Source: Vibrio alfacsensis (lineage in GTDB: Bacteria; Pseudomonadota; Gammaproteobacteria; Enterobacterales; Vibrionaceae). From it: a DNA stretch of 64,000 nucleotides. The position numbers were made by a program, and so were the translations under genes. The notes under the pieces are model-generated. The model was not told the DNA's origin, ran no database searches, and saw only the letters and a list, made by a program, of their open reading frames with translations. Positions 49,740-61,397 of the stretch are shown one piece after another; position 1 is the first letter of the stretch; each line of letters starts with the position of its first letter. The stretch is from positions 310,001 through 374,000 of the forward strand of contig NZ_CP032093.1 of assembly GCF_003544875.1 (NCBI RefSeq), written 5' to 3'.

Positions 49740-52700
49740 GTGGGAAGTAATGTAAGACAACAGATTGAAGCTCTATTGATGGAACGTATTCTGCTGATCG
49801 ATGGTGGTATGGGTACCATGATTCAAGGATACAAACTTGAAGAGCAAGATTATCGAGGAGAGCGCTTTGCTGATTGGCATTGCGACCTAAAAGGCAACAA
49901 CGACTTGTTGGTGCTGACTCAGCCTCAATTGATTAAAGAAATTCATTGCGCTTATCTGGAAGCTGGCGCAGATATTCTTGAAACGAACACCTTTAACGCA
50001 ACGACTATTGCGATGGCTGACTATGAGATGGAGCGTTTGAGCGAAGAGATAAATTTCGCAGCCGCTAAACTCGCTCGTGAAGCCGCTGATGAATGGACCC
50101 TTAAAACCCCTGATCGTCCGCGATATGTTGCCGGTGTTCTTGGTCCTACCAATCGAACTTGTTCTATTTCTCCTGATGTGAACGATCCTGGCTATCGAAA
50201 TGTTTCCTTTGATGAGTTAGTAAAAGCATACTCTGAATCTACTCGCGCCCTGATAAAAGGTGGCTCTGATCTTATCTTAATCGAAACCATCTTTGATACC
50301 CTGAATGCCAAAGCGTGTGCATTTGCTGTTGATAGTGTTTTTGAAGAGCTATCGATTGATCTACCTGTCATGATCTCTGGGACGATTACCGATGCTTCTG
50401 GTCGTACTCTTTCTGGCCAAACGACAGAGGCTTTCTATAATTCTCTACGTCATGTTAAACCGCTTTGTTTTGGTTTGAACTGTGCTCTAGGACCAGATGA
50501 ACTGCGTCCTTATGTAGAAGAGCTTTCCCGTATTTCAGAGTCTTTTGTTTCTACTCACCCAAACGCTGGATTGCCAAATGCTTTCGGTGAATATGATTTA
50601 TCGCCAGAAGATATGGCAGAGCATGTTAAAGAGTGGGCTGAAAGCGGCTTTTTAAATCTCATTGGTGGCTGTTGCGGTACGACACCAGAGCATATCCGCC
50701 ATATGTCGATGGCTGTGGAGGGGATTTCTCCGCGTAAATTACCCGAACTGACCGTCGCTTGTCGTCTTTCAGGGTTAGAGCCATTAACGATTGAGAAAGA
50801 TTCACTCTTCATCAATGTTGGTGAGCGCACTAACGTAACCGGCTCCGCTCGCTTTAAGCGGCTTATCAAAGAGGAGCTCTACGATGAGGCATTAGAAGTG
50901 GCTCGTCAGCAAGTTGAAAACGGTGCGCAGATCATTGATATCAACATGGATGAGGGCATGCTCGATGCAGAAGTATGCATGGTGCGCTTTTTAAATCTAT
51001 GTGCTTCTGAGCCTGAAATTTCTAAAGTTCCGGTTATGGTGGACTCTTCTAAATGGGAAGTTATTGAGGCTGGCTTAAAGTGCATTCAAGGAAAAGGGAT
51101 CGTTAATTCTATTTCCTTGAAAGAGGGAAAAGACAAGTTTATCGAGCAAGCGAAACTGATACGTCGTTATGGTGCCGCAGTGATAGTGATGGCGTTCGAT
51201 GAGGTTGGCCAAGCGGAAACTCGCCAGCGCAAGCTTGAAATCTGTACAAACGCTTATCGAATCTTAGTCGATGAAGTTGGCTTTCCCCCGGAAGATATCA
51301 TTTTCGATCCCAATATCTTTGCGGTGGCTACAGGTATTGAAGAACACAATAACTATGCGGTGGATTTTATTGAGGCTGTTGCTGATATCAAACGTGACCT
51401 ACCACATGCCATGATCTCTGGCGGTGTTTCTAATGTTTCATTCTCTTTCCGAGGCAATAATTACGTTCGTGAGGCGATTCATGCCGTGTTTCTGTATCAC
51501 TGTTTTAAAACGGTATGGATATGGGAATCGTAAATGCGGGACAGTTAGAAATTTATGATAACGTACCTGATAAATTGCGTGAAGCGGTAGAAGATGTGGT
51601 GCTTAATCGTCGAAATGACTCTACTGAGCGATTACTCGATATTGCAGCAGAATTTGCTGGAAAAGGGGTAGGTAAAGAAGAGGATGCCTCCGCTTTAGAA
51701 TGGCGAGCATGGTCTGTCGAAAAGCGCTTAGAGCATGCCCTTGTCAAAGGCATTACTGAATTCATCATTGAGGATACTGAAGAGGCTCGTATTAAAGCAT
51801 CTAAGCCACTTGAAGTTATTGAGGGGCCATTGATGGATGGCATGAACGTTGTTGGTGACTTATTTGGTGAGGGTAAGATGTTCCTTCCTCAAGTTGTTAA
51901 ATCTGCGCGTGTCATGAAGCAGGCAGTCGGCCATTTAGAACCATTTATTAACAAAGAGAAGCAGGCTGGATCGTCGAATGGCAAAATTTTACTGGCGACG
52001 GTAAAAGGTGATGTACACGATATTGGTAAAAACATTGTTGGGGTAGTTTTACAGTGTAATAACTATGAAATCATCGATCTAGGAGTGATGGTTCCATGCG
52101 AAAAAATCCTCAAAGTCGCCAAAGAAGAAAACGTCGATATCATTGGTTTATCTGGCTTAATTACCCCTTCTCTTGATGAAATGGTGCATGTCGCAAAAGA
52201 GATGGAACGCCTTGATTTTGAGCTCCCATTACTGATTGGCGGTGCAACCACATCAAAAGCGCATACCGCTGTTAAGATTGAGCAAAACTATAAACACCCT
52301 GTGGTTTATGTAAACAACGCATCCCGAGCGGTTGGAGTGTGTACATCGCTACTTTCAGATGAACTTCGCCCTAGTTTTGTTGAAAAGTTGGATGCGGACT
52401 ATGACCGTGTTCGTGATCAACATAACCGTAAAAAGCCACGAACTAAGCCAGTAACTTTAGAAGAAGCACGAGCAAATAAAGTGGCCATAGATTGGTCCTC
52501 CTATACACCGCCAGCTCCTGTGAAACCGGGGATTCATATCTTCGATGATTTTGATATCTCGATGCTCCGTCGTTATATCGACTGGACACCTTTTTTTATG
52601 ACGTGGTCGTTAGTAGGTAAGTACCCAACTATATTTGATCATGAAGAAGTTGGGGAAGAAGCACAGCGATTATACAAAGATGCCAATGAGTTACTTGATC

Positions 52701-53419
52701 GTGTTGAACGAGAGGGGTTACTTAAGGCGCGAGGGATGTGTGGTTTATTTCCTGCTGCAAGTGTGGGCGATGATATTGAAGTCTACACTGACGAATCACG
52801 TACTGAAGTTGCAAAAGTATTGCTTAATTTACGTCAACAAACTGAGAAACCGAAAGGCTTTAACTACTGTTTGTCGGATTACGTTGCCCCAAAAGAGTCA
52901 GGCAAGCAGGATTGGATTGGTGCTTTTGCTGTGACTGGTGGTATTGGTGAGCGAGAACTCGCTGATGAGTACAAGGCTCAAGGTGATGATTACAATGCAA
53001 TCATGATTCAAGCGGTTGCTGATCGCCTTGCAGAAGCCTTTGCTGAATGTCTGCATGAGCGAGTACGTAAAGAGATCTGGGGTTATGCGGTGGATGAAGA
53101 TCTATCAAATGAAGAACTGATCCGTGAAAAATACCAAGGTATTCGACCTGCGCCTGGTTATCCGGCTTGCCCTGAACACACGGAGAAAGGACCACTTTGG
53201 GAGCTCATGAATGTTGAAGAGAATATCGGAATGTCGCTAACATCGAGTTATGCAATGTATCCTGGTGCATCCGTATCAGGTTGGTACTTCTCGCATCCTG
53301 ACTCTCGTTATTTTTCGATCGCTCAGATCCAAGAGGATCAACTACAGAGTTATGCTGATCGCAAAGGTTGGGAACGGATCGAAGCGGAGAAGTGGCTAGG
53401 TCCAAATATTAATGGTTAA
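49740..53419 (+). CDS. metH: Cobalamin-dependent methionine synthase, one frameshift
   Basis: Transfers methyl from 5-methyltetrahydrofolate via cobalamin to homocysteine. First part: homocysteine domain with zinc cysteines ([14 protein letters not shown]) and pterin domain. Second part: B12 domain with [13 protein letters not shown] (His that replaces the lower ligand of B12), then the activation domain that binds AdoMet. As written, the frame ends at 51533, because the A-run 51507-51510 is one base short: restoring one A gives [15 protein letters not shown] and joins to the downstream frame (51515-53419). Start GTG 49740 ([13 protein letters not shown]). About 1,226 residues if intact, the family size. 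The split is probably a sequence error. Confidence 0.95.
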
Positions 53420-53435
53420 TCAAACCACCAATAAT

Positions 53436-53467
53436 AAGGGCTGTCATGTGCAGCCCTTGTTGTTTTT
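53436..53467. terminator. Terminator between metH and lysC
   Basis: AAGGGCTG pairs with CAGCCCTT around TCATGTG, then a T-rich tail on the plus strand. Confidence 0.8.
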
Positions 53468-53503
53468 TGGCCAATAAAGTTTTACTCGTGAGTAAAAGCG
53501 TTT

Positions 53504-54856
53504 TTACTGTTCAAATAGCTCTGTGTGTAGTTTCTGAATCGCTTGGCGTGATACTGATTCGTGGACGAGGAAACACAAGTTATGTGGACTAGCGCCGTAG
53601 CAGATCATCCGTAGGTTGAAGTCTTCTAGCGTGCCAAATACTTGTTTTGCATAGCCTTTACTTTCACTCATATTGTTTCCAATCAGAGCGACAAGACATA
53701 AGTCATGCTCCACCTCTACTTTGCACAACGCCTCAAGCTCTTCGCGCGCAGCTTGTGGCAATTGAGGAGCACCACCTGAGGTATCGGTTTGATCTAATGT
53801 TAATGACACACTGATTTCAGACGTTGTGATCAAATCAACGGAGATTTTGTGCTTGGCGAGGATCTCAAAAACTTTTGCTAAGAAGCCATAGGCGTGGAAC
53901 ATGTTTGCACTACGTAATGTGACCATGGTTTGGTTGCAACGTAAAGCTAGAGCACGGAATAGCGGCGAACTTTCTACTTGATGACGAATCCATGTTCCGC
54001 CTTTTTCTGGTTCTTTAGAAGAGCCCACAAAGACAGGAATATCGTGACGAAGTGCTGGAACCAACGTTGATGGGTGAAGGATTTTAGCACCGAAATTTGC
54101 CATTTCAGACGCTTCGCTAAAGCTGATTTCTGGAATTGGTGCTGCTTTTGATGCAATGCGAGGATCGGTGGTATAAATCCCAGGCACATCTGTCCAGATC
54201 TCGAGACCAGATGCTTTCACTCCCTCAGCGATGAGTGCTGCACTATAGTCACTACCACCTCGTCCTAGAGTGGTGGTGTTTCCATTTTCATCGGAGCCAA
54301 TAAAGCCTTGAGTAATAACAACGTACTCTTTGCATAAGGGAATCAGCTTTTCTTGTGCAAGTTGCGAAATGGCCTCAATGTTAGGCTCTGCTCGCCCAAA
54401 GTTTCCATCCGTTTTAAGCACGTCCCGGATATCAAATCGAGTTGCTTGAACGCCACGTTCACGCATGAGTTGCGCAAGGATATGAGTCGACATTAGCTCG
54501 CCACAAGCGACAAGGTGATCGGTCAATTTGGTGTTGGCTTGAATTGATGCGGCTTCGGCTAGGCTCGTTACCGTATCTAGAATGGCATAAACCTCATTTG
54601 CGGTTTTGGTGGCATCTTCTAATTGCGATAAGATTGATTCGTGAATATTCGCTAACTTTTGTAGTATTTCTGCACGATGTTCTTGATCTTGTACACCATT
54701 TGCTAGCTCTACTAAAAGATTTGTCACGCCTGAACATGCGCTACTGACAACAAGACGGGTATTTGAATTGTTTTCAATGATGGTAGCGCAACGGCTCATT
54801 GCCTCAAAGTTGGCTACACTGGTCCCACCGAATTTTGCTACGTTAAATGCGCTCAC
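53504..54856 (-). CDS. lysC: Lysine-sensitive aspartokinase III
   Basis: Phosphorylates aspartate, the first step to lysine, methionine and threonine. N-terminal VAKFGGTSVANFEA (catalytic and ATP-binding), central GRGGSDYSA, and two C-terminal ACT domains that bind lysine. 450 residues. The start is GTG 54856, preceded by GGGAG. The preceding region carries a lysine riboswitch, so the gene is controlled by both feedback and RNA. It is convergent with metH. Confidence 0.96.
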   Translation of the reverse strand: MSAFNVAKFGGTSVANFEAMSRCATIIENNSNTRLVVSSACSGVTNLLVELANGVQDQEHRAEILQKLANIHESILSQLEDATKTANEVYAILDTVTSLAEAASIQANTKLTDHLVACGELMSTHILAQLMRERGVQATRFDIRDVLKTDGNFGRAEPNIEAISQLAQEKLIPLCKEYVVITQGFIGSDENGNTTTLGRGGSDYSAALIAEGVKASGLEIWTDVPGIYTTDPRIASKAAPIPEISFSEASEMANFGAKILHPSTLVPALRHDIPVFVGSSKEPEKGGTWIRHQVESSPLFRALALRCNQTMVTLRSANMFHAYGFLAKVFEILAKHKISVDLITTSEISVSLTLDQTDTSGGAPQLPQAAREELEALCKVEVEHDLCLVALIGNNMSESKGYAKQVFGTLEDFNLRMICYGASPHNLCFLVHESVSRQAIQKLHTELFEQ

Positions 54857-54980
54857 TGCGTTCTCCCACGACTTCCTAAAATAACAACAATAGTTGGTTG
54901 TCTAATACATCCAATGTTTAGTGAGGAAAGGAACTGAGCAAATAGAGAGGTAGTAAGAATGTCATTAAAAAAATTACCCT

Positions 54981-55152
54981 CAGAAGCTCTTCATCAGACG
55001 GTGCTGATGACAGTTGATGGGACTCAACCCAAGCCAACCGACAAGTCAAATCCTGCAACTTTGACTTACCTCGGCACTGCTCCCCCTGAGTGATGAGTAT
55101 TGGAATTGCGGCTCCACAAATCACCTACCTGGGCAGTGCTCCTCTTCTGCAT
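54981..55152 (-). promoter_or_regulatory. Lysine riboswitch (L-box) upstream of lysC
   Basis: Read on the minus strand, the core elements are in order: CAGAAGAGGAGCACTGCCCA, then GGTAGGTGATTTGTGGAGCC, then TCAGGGGGAGCAGTGCCGAGG, then GGTTGAGTCCC, ending in a P1 partner CTTCTGAGGG. The outer stem CAGAAG (5') pairs with CTTCTG (3'). It resembles E. coli lysC leader closely. A T-run lies about 10-20 bases downstream. Lysine-bound folding would lower lysC expression. Confidence 0.88.
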
Positions 55153-55376
55153 AAAGCTCAAACATTGAACGGTTTTGTTGTCACAATGTCAATCAATATC
55201 TCAACCAAAATGAAAGTTTTTATTAACGAATTTGTGACAGTGGTTTGACCTCTATACTTAGGGCTAATTGCTGTTAGACAAAAATCTATTAGGGTGAAAA
55301 GTTCAATACCTGAGCAATCATTTTGAATAGAACTTTTATTTTGCTCAGGATGAATGACTGCAATCAAGGAGCTGAC

Positions 55377-56498
55377 ATGTCAATCCAAAGCTTTATTCCA
55401 CCACATCGCATTTTGATGGGACCAGGCCCATCAGATATTTCACCTCAAGTATTACAAGCGTTAAGCCGACCGACTGTTGGTCATCTAGACCCACTTTTTA
55501 TCGCGATGATGGATGAATTAAAACAGTTACTTAAATACGCTTTCCAAACTGAAAATGAATTTACTATTGCGGTTTCTGCGCCAGGTAGCGCGGGAATGGA
55601 GGCTTGTTTTGTCAACTTAATCGAACGAGGCGACAAGGTGATTGTCTGTCGTAATGGCGTCTTTGGTGAACGTATGCGTGAAAACGTCGTGCGTGCTGGT
55701 GGTGAAGTCATCGTCGTTGATGATGAATGGGGATCTGCGGTCTCGGTGAATAAAGTTGAAGAGGCACTACAGCAACATCCAGATGCAAAGGTTTTGGCGT
55801 TTGTACACGCAGAAACGTCAACAGGTGCTGTGAGTGATGCACAAGCATTGGGTAAACTTGCGAAGCAATATGGATTGCTATCAATTGTTGATGCGGTGAC
55901 ATCACTTGGTGGTGTGCCACTTAACGTTGATGAATGGCAATTAGATGCGGTGTATTCAGGAAGCCAAAAGTGTTTGTCATGTGTTCCTGGTTTATCACCT
56001 GTGACATTTTCTCCTGCTGCGATTGAGAAAATTCAATCGAGAACGACACCGGTGCAAAGTTGGTTCTTAGATCAAAGTTTAGTTTTGGGTTATTGGAGCG
56101 GTGATGGCAAACGCAGTTATCACCATACTGCGCCAGTCAATAGTTTATATGCCTTACATGAAGCGTTGCTGATTTTGAAAAATGAGGGTTTGGAAAATGC
56201 TTGGGCGCGTCATAGGCAGATGCATGAAAAACTAAAGGCAGGCTTGCAGAAACTCGGTTTTGAGTTTGTGGTGGAGGAAGCAGATCGCTTACCTCAACTT
56301 AACGCCATTTATGTTCCTGAGGGTATAGATGAAGCTAAAGTACGTAATCATCTATTGGAAACGTACAATTTAGAAATTGGTGCTGGTCTTGGCGCACTGG
56401 CTGGGAAAGCTTGGCGAATTGGTTTGATGGGGTATGGTGCACGAGCAGAAAATGTTGCTTTGTGTTTGCGTGCTTTAGAAGAATCGTTGAACGAATAA
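55377..56498 (+). CDS. Class V aminotransferase (serine-pyruvate / alanine-glyoxylate type)
   Basis: 373-residue PLP enzyme that moves an amino group between serine or alanine and pyruvate or glyoxylate; the exact substrate is not fixed by sequence. The PLP lysine is K198 in GSQKCLS, with D172 (VDAVTSLGG) holding the pyridine nitrogen, and the N-terminal MGPGPSDISP and GHLDP motifs are typical. ATG 55377 follows AAGGAGC; the frame is open upstream to 55323. Single-gene unit with a terminator, between lysC and pglL. Confidence 0.9.
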   Translation: MSIQSFIPPHRILMGPGPSDISPQVLQALSRPTVGHLDPLFIAMMDELKQLLKYAFQTENEFTIAVSAPGSAGMEACFVNLIERGDKVIVCRNGVFGERMRENVVRAGGEVIVVDDEWGSAVSVNKVEEALQQHPDAKVLAFVHAETSTGAVSDAQALGKLAKQYGLLSIVDAVTSLGGVPLNVDEWQLDAVYSGSQKCLSCVPGLSPVTFSPAAIEKIQSRTTPVQSWFLDQSLVLGYWSGDGKRSYHHTAPVNSLYALHEALLILKNEGLENAWARHRQMHEKLKAGLQKLGFEFVVEEADRLPQLNAIYVPEGIDEAKVRNHLLETYNLEIGAGLGALAGKAWRIGLMGYGARAENVALCLRALEESLNE

Positions 56499-56519
56499 AA
56501 TGATGGCGCACGGATAAAG

Positions 56520-56547
56520 AAAAGCGAAGGTTTCCCTTCGCTTTTTT
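56520..56547. terminator. Bidirectional terminator between aminotransferase and pglL
   Basis: AAAAGCGAAGG pairs with CCTTCGCTTTT around TTTC, followed by Ts; the T-rich edge on both sides allows use from either direction. Confidence 0.85.
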
Positions 56548-56551
56548 GTGT

Positions 56552-58330
56552 TTATTTGCCAGCACCAGAGGTTGGTGAGGCAGAAACTGCTTGAGACGGT
56601 GGTTGGTAATTGACGTCACTAAAATCGATCTTAGGGAACAAGAATTGAGCTTCGGCACGGATTTGCTCTGCTTTACTTGAGTCATTCAAACCTTGATAAG
56701 CTAAGATCAGATTGTTGTAAAACGCTGGGCGTGGTTTATCTTTGATGATTGCCAAAGACCAATCAATATAAGGCTGAATTAAACTTGGATCTTGCTTATA
56801 GAGTCCAATGTTCAAAAATGTGCTATAGACATCCCAATCGAAACGATCTTTCCATACTACTGGGTTTGTCACACGATTCAATATCTCCGGATTGGTTGGG
56901 CGAGTTGTCTCAAATTTCATCAGGATATAGTTAGTATGTAATGCGCTGATCATATAAAAGCTAATGACAGCAGGAATGATGAGGCTGCATACACGAAGCA
57001 AACTCTTCGTCACTTTGCTAAATGGTGCTTGATGATAACGGGATACGCGCTGATCGACCCAGTACAGAAGAATGATAAAAATAATCCAGTGTACAAAGGA
57101 GTGATAAAACGGGTACTCCAACTGTGAATGTAAAATGATAGGGATAAAGAGCGCAAGTAATGCAAGACGAGTGCCTCGTTTCGCTTGTGAAATGCGATGA
57201 AGTACGATCGCCATGGCTAACATGATACCCAATATTGGCAATAAACCACCCTCAACTCCCCAATAGAGCAGTTCATTATGTGGATGGTCCATTGATGGTA
57301 ATCCAGCTGGGTAGTGTTCATTAAGTGCATGTTGGCGAGCGGTATATAGCATGTATTCAGACTCGAACTTACCATATCCATAACCCGTGAATGGTTTCTC
57401 TATCACCATGTCTAAGGCTTGTGGAAAAGTATAGGTTCTTGGTGATTCCATATTCACCTTTTCGCTCGCTAGCCCTCCGCCATCAGGAAAAGCCATATGC
57501 ATAATGGTGACAGACAACAGAAGTCCGGTAGCTAAAGAAGCTACCCAACGCAGAAAGCGTCCTTTTGTCGCGTAACGATACATGTATGGAATGATCAGCA
57601 ATACTGCAATGATAGAGGCAAGCCAACCAGTGCGAGAGGCGAGAGCGACAATTAGGGGAATGGTCAGAACTGGCACCGCATAAAGTAAGTAAACGTCACT
57701 TAGCTTGTGGGAATACTTGTAAGGTTGACGTGCGAGTAAATAACTTGCGATCACCAGCCCAGTGGCAAGAAAGCTCGCCATGACATTCGGCTGCTGGAAT
57801 ATACCATAAGGGCGATTAGCCTCTGTGTTATAGCCAAATACATTCCCAGGTTGCAGATATAAATATTGTACCAAACCAAAGGTAGCCTCAATGACCACGG
57901 CAAGGACAATAAACCACAGTAAGCGTTGACGGTGTTTATTACTAAAGTGAAATTGCTGCAGCACTACGAAAAATAGCATGCCACACCAAAGACCGATTAA
58001 CTTGTTTGCCGCCAGTGCCGTGTTGGCATTCGGATAGAAGATGGGGATCGTCATGATCACGCAACTGGCGAGTAAGGCGATGGTCAGCTTGGAATAGCGT
58101 AGAACTCGATTGGTCGCAAGTTGATAGCATCCAATACCTAACGCAAAGCTAAATGCGATCCAAGTACTTGCATTGAATGACAGGGCGAGGCCTGAGCCTC
58201 CAGGGTTTGGCATAAAAAAGTGCATCGCCAACAAAAATAATGCTGCCAATGCGATAAGAAACTTTCTATTGAGAGGAACGGTTACTTTGCTCTGTGAAAG
58301 TTTGGTTCCACTAACGTGTATAGTTGCCAT
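56552..58330 (-). CDS. pglL: O-oligosaccharyltransferase PglL (Wzy_C/PilO-like ligase)
   Basis: 592-residue polytopic inner-membrane protein with about 11-12 spans, a large periplasmic loop containing HPHNELLYWG near residues 347-356, and a C-terminal part with TPR-like hydrophilic sequence. The H-x-HNE motif is typical of PglL/WaaL-type ligases that transfer lipid-linked glycan. By position (between the aminotransferase and uvrA) it is the counterpart of the V. cholerae protein shown to act as an O-OTase, as I recall. Whether the pilins of this organism are its targets is not shown. Confidence 0.8.
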   Translation of the reverse strand: MATIHVSGTKLSQSKVTVPLNRKFLIALAALFLLAMHFFMPNPGGSGLALSFNASTWIAFSFALGIGCYQLATNRVLRYSKLTIALLASCVIMTIPIFYPNANTALAANKLIGLWCGMLFFVVLQQFHFSNKHRQRLLWFIVLAVVIEATFGLVQYLYLQPGNVFGYNTEANRPYGIFQQPNVMASFLATGLVIASYLLARQPYKYSHKLSDVYLLYAVPVLTIPLIVALASRTGWLASIIAVLLIIPYMYRYATKGRFLRWVASLATGLLLSVTIMHMAFPDGGGLASEKVNMESPRTYTFPQALDMVIEKPFTGYGYGKFESEYMLYTARQHALNEHYPAGLPSMDHPHNELLYWGVEGGLLPILGIMLAMAIVLHRISQAKRGTRLALLALFIPIILHSQLEYPFYHSFVHWIIFIILLYWVDQRVSRYHQAPFSKVTKSLLRVCSLIIPAVISFYMISALHTNYILMKFETTRPTNPEILNRVTNPVVWKDRFDWDVYSTFLNIGLYKQDPSLIQPYIDWSLAIIKDKPRPAFYNNLILAYQGLNDSSKAEQIRAEAQFLFPKIDFSDVNYQPPSQAVSASPTSGAGK

Positions 58331-58352
58331 AGATATTTTGTTGTTTTGAATG

Positions 58353-58378
58353 AAAAAAGACCAGCAATGGCTGGTCTT
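58353..58378 (-). terminator. Intrinsic terminator of uvrA
   Basis: On the minus strand AAGACCAGC pairs with GCTGGTCTT around CATT, followed by TTTTTTC. Confidence 0.85.
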
Positions 58379-58396
58379 GTACTTTACCTGTTTTTT

Positions 58397-61219
58397 CTAC
58401 TTCAACATAGGTTTAAGGAAGCGAGCAGTATGTGAACCTTTGATCTGAGACACATCTTCTGGTGTACCTTGAGCGATGATTTCACCACCACCTTGTCCAC
58501 CTTCAGGCCCTAAGTCAATGATCCAGTCTGCCGTTTTAATCACATCAAGATTGTGCTCAATGACAACCACAGTATTGCCGTGATCGCGCAAACGGTGCAG
58601 TACGGTGAGTAACTGTTGAATATCATGGAAGTGTAGACCGGTTGTCGGCTCATCCAAGATATATAATGTTTTGCCAGTATCACGCTTAGAAAGCTCTCTT
58701 GCTAATTTTACGCGCTGTGCTTCACCACCTGACAGTGTTGTCGCTGCTTGACCTAAGCGAATGTACGATAAGCCGACATCCATGAGCGTTTGCAACTTAC
58801 GTGCAATCGCAGGAACAGGATCAAAGAAAGTGCGAGCGTCCTCAACGGTCATGCCTAGCACTTCATCGATAGTCTTTCCTTTGTAGTGCACTTCTAGGGT
58901 TTCACGGTTGTAGCGTTTACCTTTACATACATCACAAGGAACATATACGTCGGGTAAGAAGTGCATTTCCACTTTGATTACCCCATCACCTTGACAGGCT
59001 TCACAACGACCACCGCGAACGTTAAAGCTAAAGCGGCCCGGTTTGTAACCGCGTGAACGAGACTCTTGTGTACCCGCAAACAGTTCACGAATTGGAGTAA
59101 AGATCCCAGTATAAGTCGCCGGATTTGAGCGTGGGGTTCGACCAATTGGGCTTTGGTCGATATCAATCACTTTATCAAAGTGCTCTAGGCCTTTGATGGA
59201 TTTGTAAGGTGATGGATGTGCTGTCGTTGCCCCATTGAGTTGGGTGTGCGCGATTTTAAAGAACGTATCGTTGATCAGCGTTGATTTTCCCGAGCCTGAT
59301 ACACCAGTAATACAGCTAAACAAGCCGACAGGGATGGATAGGTCAACATTCTTCAGGTTATTACCTGTTGCCCCAAGAAGTTCAACGGTTTTCTTTGGAT
59401 CACGCGGTGTACGTTCTTTCGGTATGGCAATTTCTTTTGCACCGCTTAGGTACTGTCCTGTTAAAGAGTTCGGGTTCGCGATGATATCTTCCATCGTCCC
59501 CTCAGCAACCACGTTTCCGCCATGCACTCCCGCACCTGGACCAATATCGATCACATGGTCAGCACAGCGAATTGCATCCTCATCGTGCTCGACGACTAAC
59601 ACGGTATTACCTAAATCACGCAGATGAGTCAGTGTTTTTAGTAGACGTTCGTTGTCACGCTGGTGGAGGCCAATAGAGGGTTCATCCAGAACGTACATGA
59701 CACCAACAAGTCCGGCACCGATTTGGCTAGCTAAACGAATTCGCTGAGCTTCGCCGCCTGATAGCGTTTCCGCACTGCGTGATAAGTTTAAGTAGTTCAA
59801 GCCAACGTTAACTAAAAACTGCAGGCGATCGTTGATCTCTTTCATCACTTTTTCAGCGATTTGCGCACGTTGCCCCTCTAGTTTCAGAGAGTGGAAGAAA
59901 TCCAATGCACCGGCAATACTGAGTTCAACAATCTCTGGCAGCGTTGTATCGGCAATAAAGACGTTACGCGCTTCAAGGCGTAAGCGAGTTCCACCACAAC
60001 TTGAACAAGATTTGGTGGAGATGTATTTGGCAAGCTCTTCACGTACAGAGTTTGATTCTGTATCGCGATAACGACGCTCAAGTGTATTCAGGATACCCTC
60101 GAAAGGATGACGCTTAACACGAATATCCCCGCGATCGTTGATGTATTTGAATTCGACTTCTGTGCGACCAGAACCTTTCAAAATGATCTCTTGAGTTTTC
60201 TTTGGCAGAGAATTAAACGGTGCATGAAGATCTAATCCGTAATGATCCGCCAGCGAAGAAAGCATCTGGAAGTAGTAGTAGTTTTTCTGATCCCAGCCGC
60301 GAATCGCACCTTGTGCCAAACTTAAAGATTCATCTTGAATTACACGGCTTGGGTCGAAATACTGCTGCACACCTAGGCCATCACACGTGCCACAGGCTCC
60401 GGCAGGGTTGTTAAACGAGAACAAACGAGGCTCAAGTTCTTGCATGCTATAGCCACAAATAGGGCAAGCAAAGTTGGCAGAGAAGATCACTTCTTCGCCG
60501 TCGCCATCCATCGGTGCGACAACAGCAATGCCACCAGAAAGTTCTAGTGTCGTTTCGAAGGATTCAGCCAAGCGTTGCTGTAAGTCTGGACGCACTTTAA
60601 AACGGTCCACAACCACTTCAATGGTGTGCTTTTTGTGAAGTTCTAGAGTTGGTGGATCGGAAAGATCGCAGGTCTCACCATCAATACGGGCTCGGATAAA
60701 ACCTTGAGCGGCAAGATTCTCTAGTGTTTTTACATGCTCACCTTTGCGTTCTTTCACGATCGGAGCAAGCAGCATCATTTTGCTGCCCTCGGGTAACTCG
60801 AGCACTTTATCAACCATTTGGCTGATGGTTTGTGCAGCCAGTGGTGTGTGGTGAGTTGGGCAACGAGGTTCACCTACGCGTGCATAAAGGAGGCGCAAGT
60901 AATCGTAGACTTCCGTAATGGTGCCTACGGTTGAACGTGGGTTGTGCGATGTCGATTTTTGTTCAATTGAAATTGCTGGTGATAAGCCCTCAATATGATC
61001 AACATCTGGTTTTTCCATTAGAGACAAAAACTGGCGAGCATACGCCGAAAGCGATTCCACATAACGCCTTTGGCCCTCTGCATATAAGGTGTCGAAAGCG
61101 AGAGAAGACTTACCTGAACCACTCAACCCGGTGATCACGGTGAGTTTGTCACGGGGAATCGTGAGGTTGATGTTTTTGAGGTTATGGGTGCGGGCACCAC
61201 GAACTTCTATTTTATCCAT
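58397..61219 (-). CDS. uvrA: UvrABC excinuclease subunit A
   Basis: DNA-damage recognition ATPase of nucleotide excision repair. Two ABC modules: Walker [15 protein letters not shown] (first) and [14 protein letters not shown] (second). Zinc fingers with CPICGYS...CGTCDG and CEACQGDG...CDVCKGK. Two ABC signatures (LSGGEAQRI / LSGGEAQRV). ATG 61219 ([13 protein letters not shown]) gives 940 residues, the E. coli length; the frame is open to 61252. Candidate LexA box upstream suggests SOS control. Confidence 0.97.
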   Translation of the reverse strand: MDKIEVRGARTHNLKNINLTIPRDKLTVITGLSGSGKSSLAFDTLYAEGQRRYVESLSAYARQFLSLMEKPDVDHIEGLSPAISIEQKSTSHNPRSTVGTITEVYDYLRLLYARVGEPRCPTHHTPLAAQTISQMVDKVLELPEGSKMMLLAPIVKERKGEHVKTLENLAAQGFIRARIDGETCDLSDPPTLELHKKHTIEVVVDRFKVRPDLQQRLAESFETTLELSGGIAVVAPMDGDGEEVIFSANFACPICGYSMQELEPRLFSFNNPAGACGTCDGLGVQQYFDPSRVIQDESLSLAQGAIRGWDQKNYYYFQMLSSLADHYGLDLHAPFNSLPKKTQEIILKGSGRTEVEFKYINDRGDIRVKRHPFEGILNTLERRYRDTESNSVREELAKYISTKSCSSCGGTRLRLEARNVFIADTTLPEIVELSIAGALDFFHSLKLEGQRAQIAEKVMKEINDRLQFLVNVGLNYLNLSRSAETLSGGEAQRIRLASQIGAGLVGVMYVLDEPSIGLHQRDNERLLKTLTHLRDLGNTVLVVEHDEDAIRCADHVIDIGPGAGVHGGNVVAEGTMEDIIANPNSLTGQYLSGAKEIAIPKERTPRDPKKTVELLGATGNNLKNVDLSIPVGLFSCITGVSGSGKSTLINDTFFKIAHTQLNGATTAHPSPYKSIKGLEHFDKVIDIDQSPIGRTPRSNPATYTGIFTPIRELFAGTQESRSRGYKPGRFSFNVRGGRCEACQGDGVIKVEMHFLPDVYVPCDVCKGKRYNRETLEVHYKGKTIDEVLGMTVEDARTFFDPVPAIARKLQTLMDVGLSYIRLGQAATTLSGGEAQRVKLARELSKRDTGKTLYILDEPTTGLHFHDIQQLLTVLHRLRDHGNTVVVIEHNLDVIKTADWIIDLGPEGGQGGGEIIAQGTPEDVSQIKGSHTARFLKPMLK

Positions 61220-61287
61220 CGTTTTTGCTCTATGTATAACCAAGTGAGGCAAGTATTACATAGTGTGAGAAATGTGCAAAGAGAATA

Positions 61288-61303
61288 CTGGACAAAAAAA
61301 CAG
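61288..61303 (-). promoter_or_regulatory. Candidate LexA box upstream of uvrA
   Basis: CTG-N10-CAG (CTGGACAAAAAAACAG) at 69 bp before the uvrA start. It has the fixed CTG/CAG ends of the LexA consensus, but the left arm has G where CTGT is normal, so it is imperfect. Confidence 0.5.
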
Positions 61304-61308
61304 TAAAC

Positions 61309-61337
61309 AAAAAGCCCGGCACAAGACCGAGCTTTTA
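61309..61337 (-). terminator. Intrinsic terminator of galU
   Basis: On the minus strand AAAGC.CGG pairs with CCG.GCTTT, followed by TTTTTG. Confidence 0.8.
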
Positions 61338-61397
61338 ACATGAAAGTGATGTCCCGCCCTCAAATATGTTCACATATTGAGGACGATACAGGTGCTA

